Source: Paraburkholderia sp. Ac-20340 (GTDB lineage Bacteria; Pseudomonadota; Gammaproteobacteria; Burkholderiales; Burkholderiaceae). Taken from it: DNA of 56,063 nt. Made by a program: the position numbers and the translations under genes. Position 1 is the first letter of the stretch. Every line of letters begins with the position of its first letter. This document shows positions 50,009 to 56,063 of the stretch, piece by piece. The notes below the pieces were generated by a model, which was not told where the DNA came from, did no database searches, and saw only the letters and a list, made by a program, of their open reading frames with translations. The DNA lies in NCBI RefSeq assembly GCF_017104965.1, contig NZ_JAAGPR010000044.1, forward strand, positions 1 to 56,063, written 5' to 3'.

Positions 50009-51136
50009 TTACGCTTTAGCAGGGAAGCGCGGAATCTTCACGGTGAATGCCGTGGCGTGTTCATCCGATTCGACGCCTATCGTGCCGTGATGAGCCTGCG
50101 CGATGCAGCGGCAAATATAGAGCCCAAGGCCAACGCCCGATGATGCGCGTGCTGAATCATTGAGTGGATCGGCGCGCGTCAAGGGATCGAAAAGAGTGGG
50201 CAACGCCCTCGCCGGAATAGGCGCGCCTTCGTTCGAAACCGTCAGCACGATTTGCTGACCGTCGCCGGCCGCTTTCACGCGCACCATCCCACTGCCGTAC
50301 TGAACCGCATTCGTGACCAGATTGGCAATCAGTTGATTCATGCGGGCAGCATCCCACACGCCCGTCAATTCGCCCGCCGTTTGCGTTTCGATTTGCGCAT
50401 CGGGCCTTGCCGCCAGCACTTCATCGACCACCCCGCGACACAGTCGGCCAAAATCCTGCTGCGTGAATTCAACCGGCAACGTATCGCCCAGACGCACGCG
50501 CGTAAAAACAAACAGATCGTCGATCAGCAGTTTCAGACGTTCCGCGCTGCGTTGCAGATTCGTTGTTGCCCGCAAGCTCAGCGGCGCGAGATTTTCATCG
50601 CGCAACACCACTTGCGCCGAATTCAGGATCGCCCCCACGGGCGAGCGCATATCGTGCGCCAGCACGCCGGCGAACAGATCGCGAATGCGTTCGGTGCGCT
50701 GCGCGAATTGCCGGACCGACTCCGCCACCATCTGATCGATCGCCTCGTTAAAGCGGATCATGTCCTGACACGCGGTGATGTCGAGCGAGCCGGTACGTTG
50801 CCAACGGCGCAGGACACTCGCACGCAGCGCGCGATACTCGGCCACCAGCGCGTTGATGCCAAAGCCGTGCGCCTGCCGGTCATCGGCGTGGCCACGACCA
50901 ATCTGATTGAATGTCGAGTCTGGATCGGGACGCTCGCCGTGCGATTTTGCTTCCTGTTGCGCGGCGCTCTGCGAGACACGCATATCGGCGGCGATTCCCA
51001 GCAGCAGTTCGCGCGCGGAATTGCGTAACTGCACGTCCTGGAGATGACTGTCCGCTGGGCTGATGGCGCGCGCGTAGTCGGTCCAGTCGTCGATGATTCC
51101 GTCGAGATCCGCTTCGATAAAGTCCGCTAGATTCAT
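50009..51136 (-). CDS. Soluble sensor histidine kinase with RsbRD-like N-terminus
   Basis: 375 residues and no membrane segment. Residues about 5-140 resemble the helical RsbT co-antagonist N-terminal (RsbRD_N) domain (IDDWTDYARAISPADSH). HisKA has the phospho-His in GVLAHDMRSPVGAILN (about 160). HATPase_c shows NQLIANLVTNAVQYG (N box) and GVGLGLYICR (G2), while the G1 box is atypical (NEGAPIPARALPTLF). GGGAAAG lies before the ATG. No response regulator adjoins it, so it probably senses a cytoplasmic signal and phosphorylates a regulator elsewhere. Confidence 0.85.
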   Translation of the reverse strand: MNLADFIEADLDGIIDDWTDYARAISPADSHLQDVQLRNSARELLLGIAADMRVSQSAAQQEAKSHGERPDPDSTFNQIGRGHADDRQAHGFGINALVAEYRALRASVLRRWQRTGSLDITACQDMIRFNEAIDQMVAESVRQFAQRTERIRDLFAGVLAHDMRSPVGAILNSAQVVLRDENLAPLSLRATTNLQRSAERLKLLIDDLFVFTRVRLGDTLPVEFTQQDFGRLCRGVVDEVLAARPDAQIETQTAGELTGVWDAARMNQLIANLVTNAVQYGSGMVRVKAAGDGQQIVLTVSNEGAPIPARALPTLFDPLTRADPLNDSARASSGVGLGLYICRCIAQAHHGTIGVESDEHATAFTVKIPRFPAKA

Positions 51137-51261
51137 GGTTCTTTCCCGGCTGCGAGAGAGTGAATGGCATGCGAACGGCTACACCCGAATTTTAGCGGCT
51201 TCTGCCTCGCCGCACTTCAATATCATATGTCACTCAATTTCAGAAAAATAAGGTTCCGATT

Positions 51262-51300
51262 CGATAACACAACAAGCCGCTGCGTTTGCGGCGCAGCGGC
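51262..51300 (-). terminator. Terminator of the small secreted-protein gene
   Basis: Perfect 9-bp stem (51276-51284 with 51292-51300, GCCGCTGCG/CGCAGCGGC) and 7-base loop, followed on the minus strand by TTGTTGTGTTATC. About 75 bases after the stop at 51376. Confidence 0.6.
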
Positions 51301-51375
51301 GCTTTCATGCGACCGATAAAGGAGAACGGCGGGGAAAACCCCAGCGTCTGCGGCTTACTGATTTACCGATGGCAT

Positions 51376-51693
51376 TTACTGATGGCCCACCGGCGAGACC
51401 ACGCTAGGCGTCGCCAGCGTGTTGTTGGTCTTGGGCGGCGGCGTGGGCGTCGTCGATTGATTCGTCATGTTGTTCTGCTGGTTCCAGCCGGGCGCGTTGC
51501 TGCCCATGCCGCTGTCCGACCGTGCTGCGCCGGGCATGCCGTAGCCGCTCGATGTCCCGTTCATCTGATTCGTCGCGGGGCTGGCCGTGCTGCCGGTACT
51601 GCCGTTCGAGCCCGCGCTCGTCTGCGCATAGGCGCCGCCCGACATGGCCAATGCGGCGAGCGCCGCGATTAACGTGCTGCTTGCCTTGTTCAT
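51376..51693 (-). CDS. Small secreted Ser/Gly/Asn/Thr-rich protein
   Basis: 105 residues with strong ribosome site AGGAGG. A signal peptide (MNKASSTLIAALAALAMSGGAYAQ) precedes a low-complexity chain of Ser, Gly, Thr, Asn and Pro (GSNGSTGSTASPATNQMNG, then TPTPPPKTNN). No domain or cysteine is recognised; predicted disordered, periplasmic or extracellular. Function unknown. Composition is similar in style to the DUF4148 tail but lacks that motif. Confidence 0.75.
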   Translation of the reverse strand: MNKASSTLIAALAALAMSGGAYAQTSAGSNGSTGSTASPATNQMNGTSSGYGMPGAARSDSGMGSNAPGWNQQNNMTNQSTTPTPPPKTNNTLATPSVVSPVGHQ

Positions 51694-51810
51694 GATCGAT
51701 TCCTCCTTGAATGCCTCCTTGACTGGAAAGGCAGAACGACGCAGGCAAACAGCGCCTGCACGAACAAGTCTTGCGCAATCACCGTGCCGCGTGCACCGTT
51801 TGCACGTCGT

Positions 51811-52692
51811 TCACTGGTCCAGCAGCATGTCGTAGAGCGCCTGCGCCGCGGGCGAAAGATGCGCCGCCTTGCGTGTGAGCAGCACCAGTGTGCGCGACAC
51901 GGCCGGCTCGATCAGTTCGATCACGCGCACCATCGGAAAAACGTCTTTCTGTACCGCGAGGCGCGGCACGACCGCCGCGCCTAAACCTTCCGCGACCAGA
52001 CCCAGCGCAGTCGAACTGCGCTGCACCTCGTAAAACGCCCGCAGATTCACGCCATTCGTTTCGAGCGCCACATCGAGCAGCCCACGATTCGCGCTCACCT
52101 CGCCCGCAAAAATCAGGGCGTGCGCGCCCAATGCCGACCATTTCACACGTCTGCGCTTCGCAAGCGGATGATCGTCGCGGCAAACCAGCACATAAGGATC
52201 GGTGGTGAGCGGCACGCTTGCCAGTTCGGGATGCTGCTCGCCCGCCACGCCGATGCCGAATTCCGCTTCGCGTCGCAGCACCGCGGCACGCACATGCGCC
52301 GACGCGTGATCGAGTATGCGCACGCGATCGTGCGGACGGCTCGCCGAAAAGCGCCGCAACACACGCGGCAGATACTGCACGCCGACGGTCGGCACACAGG
52401 CGATCGACACATCGCCGCGCTGGCTCATGCCGGTCTCGCGGATTTCGGTGAGCGCATCGGAAAGCTCGCCCAGCAGCCGACGCGCCTGCGGCAAAAAACG
52501 CGCGCCGATTTCCGTGAGCGCGCAATGCCGCGTGGTGCGCTCGATCAGCACGACACCCAGATACGATTCGAGCTTGAGCAGGCGCTGCGTAATAGCTGTT
52601 TGCGTGACATTGAGCGTTTGCGCGGCCTGCCGGAAGCTGCCGCCTTCGGCAATCGCCACGAATGCCTGCACGCCGAGCGTGTCAATTTTCAT
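51811..52692 (-). CDS. LysR-family regulator
   Basis: 293 residues. HTH at about 1-62 (GGSFRQAAQTLNVTQTAITQRLLKLESYLGVVLIERTTR in outline) and a LysR effector domain (VLVCRDDHPLAKRRRVKWSAL, LVAEGLGAAVVPRLAVQ). It is divergent from tam with 102 bases between, making tam the probable target by the usual LysR arrangement. The intergenic DNA is AT-rich near the LysR start. Confidence 0.9.
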   Translation of the reverse strand: MKIDTLGVQAFVAIAEGGSFRQAAQTLNVTQTAITQRLLKLESYLGVVLIERTTRHCALTEIGARFLPQARRLLGELSDALTEIRETGMSQRGDVSIACVPTVGVQYLPRVLRRFSASRPHDRVRILDHASAHVRAAVLRREAEFGIGVAGEQHPELASVPLTTDPYVLVCRDDHPLAKRRRVKWSALGAHALIFAGEVSANRGLLDVALETNGVNLRAFYEVQRSSTALGLVAEGLGAAVVPRLAVQKDVFPMVRVIELIEPAVSRTLVLLTRKAAHLSPAAQALYDMLLDQ

Positions 52693-52794
52693 CAGAATTT
52701 TGAATCAATCGGTCAACTTATTTCATTTTACTGATTTCCCGCCGGCGGCCAGAATACGCGCATCCCACGACGCAGCAGCCATCAGGAGAACACC

Positions 52795-53604
52795 ATGACG
52801 GGCGCAACCGATACCGGCCGCAACGGCTACGCGCAGCAATACGTGCAGTTCGAAAGCGAGCGCACGCGGCCCGTGCGCGACCTGCTGGCTGCCGTTCCCG
52901 CAACGGCGGTCCGGCGCGCCATCGACATCGGTTGCGGGCCGGGCAATTCCACCGAACTACTGATCGCTCATGTGCCTCGAGCGCAAGTGAGCGGGCTCGA
53001 CGCATCGGCGGATATGCTCGATGCGGCACGCCAGCGCCTGCCGCAAACCAGCTTCACACTCGCCGATATCGCGCAATGGAGCGCGGGCGCGCAGCGCGAT
53101 GCGCCCGGTTACGATCTGATCCTCGCGAATGCCGTTTTGCAATGGCTGCCCGATCACAACACGTTGTTCGCGCAACTGGTTCAGCGACTCGCGTCGGGTG
53201 GACATCTGGCGGTACAGATGCCCGACAATCTCGACGAACCGGCGCATCGCCTGTTGCGGGACATCGCGGCGTCCGGGCCCTGGGCGCAACAACTCAAAGG
53301 CGTGGAGCGCACCGCCCGCTTCGACGCCCGGCATTATTACGCGCTGCTCGCGCCGCTTTGCACACGCGTGGAGGTGTGGCGCACGACCTATCACCATCCG
53401 CTCGCGGGCGGCCCGGATGCCGTCGTCGAGTGGTTCAAGGGCAGTGCCTTGCGGCCGTTTCTCGCTGCCCTCGCCAGTGACGACGAACGCGCCGCCTTCA
53501 CGGCGCGCTATCGCGAGGCAATTGCACAGGCCTATCCTGCTCTGGCCGATGGCACGGTCCTGCTACCGTTCCCACGCCTCTTTATCGTCGCGACGAAGCG
53601 CTAA
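52795..53604 (+). CDS. tam: Trans-aconitate 2-methyltransferase
   Basis: 269 residues, AGGAG before the ATG. SAM-binding motif I IDIGCGPGNSTELL (about 42) and the Tam-typical NGYAQQYVQFESERTRP opening, DLILANAVLQWLPDH and PFPRLFIVATKR end. Tam methylates trans-aconitate, an aconitase inhibitor formed spontaneously from cis-aconitate. The protein could also relieve aconitase-type enzymes such as AcnD (inference). Divergent LysR gene upstream. Confidence 0.9.
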   Translation: MTGATDTGRNGYAQQYVQFESERTRPVRDLLAAVPATAVRRAIDIGCGPGNSTELLIAHVPRAQVSGLDASADMLDAARQRLPQTSFTLADIAQWSAGAQRDAPGYDLILANAVLQWLPDHNTLFAQLVQRLASGGHLAVQMPDNLDEPAHRLLRDIAASGPWAQQLKGVERTARFDARHYYALLAPLCTRVEVWRTTYHHPLAGGPDAVVEWFKGSALRPFLAALASDDERAAFTARYREAIAQAYPALADGTVLLPFPRLFIVATKR

Positions 53605-53688
53605 TCCGTACGTGCGCCCGTAAAATAGGTCCTCTCCACGAGCCGGCTGCGCGCCGGCCCGGCCGCATACTTCGAGGACCTTCGGCCC

Positions 53689-54576
53689 ATGCAATCGCTA
53701 CTCGTGCACGTTCATCCGACCAACTGGAGCTTCCTCTGGGACGCGCTCACCGCCTTCGCGCTGCGCCTGTGCGCGGCCGTGGCGATCATCTGGATCGGCT
53801 GGTGGATCTCCCGGCGCGTGGCCCACTGGCTCTCGCGCCAGAGCAGCATCGACGCCACGCTGCGCCCGATCGCGCGTGACAGCGCCGTGTGGGGCGTGCG
53901 CCTCGTGGCGATCATCGGCGCGTTGTCGCAGATCGGCATCCAGACCGCGAGCATCGTGGCCGTGCTGGGCGCCGCCGGTCTGGCGATCGGCCTCGCGCTG
54001 CAAGGCACGCTGCAGAATATCGCGGCCGGCATCATGTTGCTGCTGCTGCGCCCCTTCAAGGTGGGCGACTATATCGATGGCGGCGGCGGGAATGTCGCGG
54101 GCACCGTCGAGGAAGTCAATCTCTTCACCACGCGCCTCACCAAGCCCGACGGCATCTGCGAATACGTGCCGAACAGCGCGCTGTGGAGCAATTCGATCCG
54201 CAATTTCAGCCGCAATCCCACGCGCCGTCTCGATCTGGAAGTGGAAATCTCCGTGCGCGACGACGTGAACCGCGCCATCGAGGCCTTGCGCACGCTCGCG
54301 CTGGCCGATCCGCGCGTGCTGGCCGCGCCCGCGCCGCAAGTGATGGTGACGCGTTTCGACGATAGCATCGCAGTGCTGAACATTCGCGTCTGGTCGAATA
54401 TCGACACGTTCTGGGAAATGCGCTGGGAACTGTCGCGCAAGGTGCGCCAGACGCTCAACGACGCACAGTTCGCGCTGCCGCTGCGCACGCGCGAACTGCA
54501 TATCGTGCAGAGCGATCAACGCGCCGCCGATGCACCCGATGCGCCCGATGCCGCCGCCACGCAACAGACGCCGTAA
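53689..54576 (+). CDS. MscS-family mechanosensitive channel
   Basis: 295 residues: three N-terminal membrane helices (about 18-40, 65-85, 90-120), with the pore-lining TM3 AAGLAIGLALQGTLQNIAAG followed by the conserved LLLLRPFKVGDYIDG. The beta domain shows GTVEEVNLFTTRLTKPDG and YVPNSALWSNSIRNFS; a C-terminal alpha/beta domain follows. It releases solutes on hypo-osmotic shock at the inner membrane. GAGGA precedes the ATG. It abuts the next gene tail to tail with no gap. Confidence 0.93.
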   Translation: MQSLLVHVHPTNWSFLWDALTAFALRLCAAVAIIWIGWWISRRVAHWLSRQSSIDATLRPIARDSAVWGVRLVAIIGALSQIGIQTASIVAVLGAAGLAIGLALQGTLQNIAAGIMLLLLRPFKVGDYIDGGGGNVAGTVEEVNLFTTRLTKPDGICEYVPNSALWSNSIRNFSRNPTRRLDLEVEISVRDDVNRAIEALRTLALADPRVLAAPAPQVMVTRFDDSIAVLNIRVWSNIDTFWEMRWELSRKVRQTLNDAQFALPLRTRELHIVQSDQRAADAPDAPDAAATQQTP

Positions 54577-55131
54577 TCACGCCAGCGCAGGCAAACGGCG
54601 AAACAGCGTGGGATAGTCGAGCACAAGCCCGTCTGCGTCGATCTTCAGGTTCGCCGTGAAGTCGCGAAAAATGCCTTCGTAGCGATATTCCCGATCCGGC
54701 TCGATGCAGACATACGCCTGAGCGACACGCGTGGGCACGAGTTCCGGCGCGGCGATATACGCCACTTCGATCGGCCGGCGCTCGCCGCGCGTGAGGCCGA
54801 GCCTGCGCATCGGCAGCGTATTGGTGTACGGCGTGGCGGCAATATCGATATCGATGCAGCCCTCGATCTCGTCCAGCGCGCGTCCTTGCGCGTCGCGCCA
54901 ATGGCCGCGGCCGTCGCCGTGCATCGCGAAGCTCGCACCGCCCATCACGCGAAACGCCGCGTAGGTCACGCACCAGCGCATATCGCAGTGCACGGTGTAG
55001 CACAGGCCGTAAGCCTTGCCGTAACGCTGCCCGACCACCACGCTTTCCGCGCGGATCACCCCGCCGCTCGCATCGAACGCCAGATGCTCGATGCCCTCGC
55101 CTTCCTCCGAAGCCCAACGCACTTCACGCAT
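54577..55131 (-). CDS. Putative glycolipid-binding protein (PF06475-like)
   Basis: 184 residues from ATG 55131 (GGAGACG upstream). The pattern VRWASEEGEGIEHLAFD, YGLCYTVHCDMRWC, HWRDAQGRALDEIEGCIDIDI, TPYTNTLPMRRLGL and YRYEGIFRDFTANLKIDADGL (in outline) fits the putative glycolipid-binding family, a beta-barrel-like fold of unproven role in bacteria. Soluble, no signal peptide. Stop codons of this gene and mscS are directly adjacent. Confidence 0.8.
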   Translation of the reverse strand: MREVRWASEEGEGIEHLAFDASGGVIRAESVVVGQRYGKAYGLCYTVHCDMRWCVTYAAFRVMGGASFAMHGDGRGHWRDAQGRALDEIEGCIDIDIAATPYTNTLPMRRLGLTRGERRPIEVAYIAAPELVPTRVAQAYVCIEPDREYRYEGIFRDFTANLKIDADGLVLDYPTLFRRLPALA

Positions 55132-55340
55132 GGTTCGTCTCCGCTGCCTAGTGACTGTTAAGTAGACACTGATCGATCCCAACTCTGCTGTTCGGCAATG
55201 GCGGCTATCGTAGCTCAGGCCCGCAAATAGCGACTATCAACACCCGCGCATGCGCAAGCGGGCCCGCTTCGCCTATCCTGCGCGATGCGGCGCGCACGGC
55301 GCTGCATCGTCGATCTGCTCCGCTTCCGTCCTTGCCAACC

Positions 55341-56063
55341 ATGTCCACCCACGCGCCCGCCCGCGCCGCTTCGCCCGACTCCGCCGCCAGCCTCGCCGAG
55401 CCCTTACGCACGCTGCTGCGCAGCCTCGGCCAGATCGTGCTGCAAAAGCATGCGGGCACCGGCGCCTGCGTGCTCGCGGCGCTCGCGCTCTGCGACCTGC
55501 GACTGGCCTGCGCGGCGCTGATCGGCGCGACGGCCGCCAATGTCTGCGCGCTGCTCGGCCGTGCGCCATTCGATGCGATCCGCGACGGTCTGGCCGGTTT
55601 CAACGGTGCGCTCGCGGGCCTCGCCGCCTTCACCTTCGCCGCCGATACCGCCACGGCCTTCGCGCTCGCGCTGCTCGCAGCGGCGTTCAGCGCCTGGCTG
55701 GGCACGCCGCTCGTGCGCGCGCTGGGCCGCGCGCGCCTGGCCGTGTATTCGGCCCCCTGCCTGGCCGCGACGTGGCTCTGGATGACGCTGGGCGCAGGCG
55801 GCGAACGCGTGGCAGCCGGATCGCCCGCCACGGCCATCAGCGGCGCGTCTGACGCGTCTGACGCGTTGGCAGGCGTGCTCAGCGGCGTCGCCCAAACGGT
55901 GTTCGCCACCGGCGCGCTGCCCGGTCTCGTGCTGCTTGCGGGCCTCGCGTGGTCGTCGCGACGTGCGGCGGCCTATGCGCTCGGCGGCACGGCGCTCGCC
56001 AGTGCGCTCGAATACGCACTGGGCGCGCCGCCAGCCAGCTTCGCCGCCGGTTTGTGCGGCTTC
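55341..56063 (+). CDS. Urea transporter family protein (partial at window end)
   Basis: 241 codons are visible with no stop before the window ends. The start ATG at 55341 is preceded by a weak ribosome site. The pattern LLRSLGQIVLQKHAGTGACV, AANVCALLGRAPFDAIRDGL, AGFNGALAGLAAFTFA and WLGTPLVRALGR matches the urea transporter (UT) family: helical hairpin repeats that form a passive urea channel. Long hydrophobic segments throughout. About half to two thirds of the gene is likely present. No urease genes are in view. Confidence 0.85.
   Translation, partial: MSTHAPARAASPDSAASLAEPLRTLLRSLGQIVLQKHAGTGACVLAALALCDLRLACAALIGATAANVCALLGRAPFDAIRDGLAGFNGALAGLAAFTFAADTATAFALALLAAAFSAWLGTPLVRALGRARLAVYSAPCLAATWLWMTLGAGGERVAAGSPATAISGASDASDALAGVLSGVAQTVFATGALPGLVLLAGLAWSSRRAAAYALGGTALASALEYALGAPPASFAAGLCGF

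Overview
This 56 kb, roughly 65 % GC window looks like a chromosomal segment of a Burkholderiaceae bacterium (Paraburkholderia/Caballeronia/Burkholderia type). The basis is family content (DUF4148 and DUF3331 proteins, the acnD-prpF form of the 2-methylcitrate cycle, a KgtP-type permease, many LysR/AraC/TetR/MocR regulators) and codon use; species cannot be fixed from sequence reading alone. About 47 protein genes are supported. No rRNA, tRNA, CRISPR array, prophage or classical insertion sequence was seen.

Layout. 1-2.9 kb: an SH3-domain secreted protein whose 3' end runs into a remnant of a circularly permuted ATP-grasp gene, then ribA, a two-CBS protein and a DUF4148 protein. 2.9-7.7 kb (minus): a three-subunit molybdenum hydroxylase (2Fe-2S, molybdopterin, triheme cytochrome c) with a 3-methyladenine DNA glycosylase coupled to its end. 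8.5-17.3 kb: the propionate (2-methylcitrate) locus, prpR divergent from prpB-prpC-acnD-[DUF559 cassette]-prpF. It has a sigma-54 promoter, an array of GATTTCA repeats and a strong terminator. 17.3-28.5 kb: envelope and housekeeping genes (LysM/LytM lipoprotein, OpgC, esterase, AI-2E permease, thioesterase, B12-dependent ribonucleotide reductase, globin-GAF-EAL phosphodiesterase). 28.7-34.2 kb: hydroxyacid dehydrogenase, AraC/alcohol dehydrogenase pair, LysR, C39-like protease. 34.5-37.9 kb: a signalling cluster of BetR-type response regulator, hybrid histidine kinase and a small sulfite-oxidase-fold protein. 38-43 kb: a phosphoribosyltransferase-HAD fusion, a glutathione transferase, a Zur-like regulator with a His-rich head, a single-domain response regulator and a photolyase. 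43-50 kb: TetR/MFS, KgtP, MocR/EamA and GNAT genes. 50-56 kb: soluble histidine kinase, small secreted protein, LysR/tam, MscS, a glycolipid-binding-like protein, and a urea transporter cut by the window end.

Most interesting structure: a 132-residue DUF559 (Vsr-like) nuclease gene sits inside the prp operon between acnD and prpF. It is bounded by about 37-bp inverted repeats that each fold into a hairpin. Its reading frame continues through the right repeat and ends in an ATGA overlap with prpF, so a small mobile-looking nuclease cassette has become translationally stitched into a metabolic operon. Secondary candidates are the kinase/BetR/cysteine-less sulfite-oxidase-fold sensory module and the phosphoribosyltransferase-HAD fusion.
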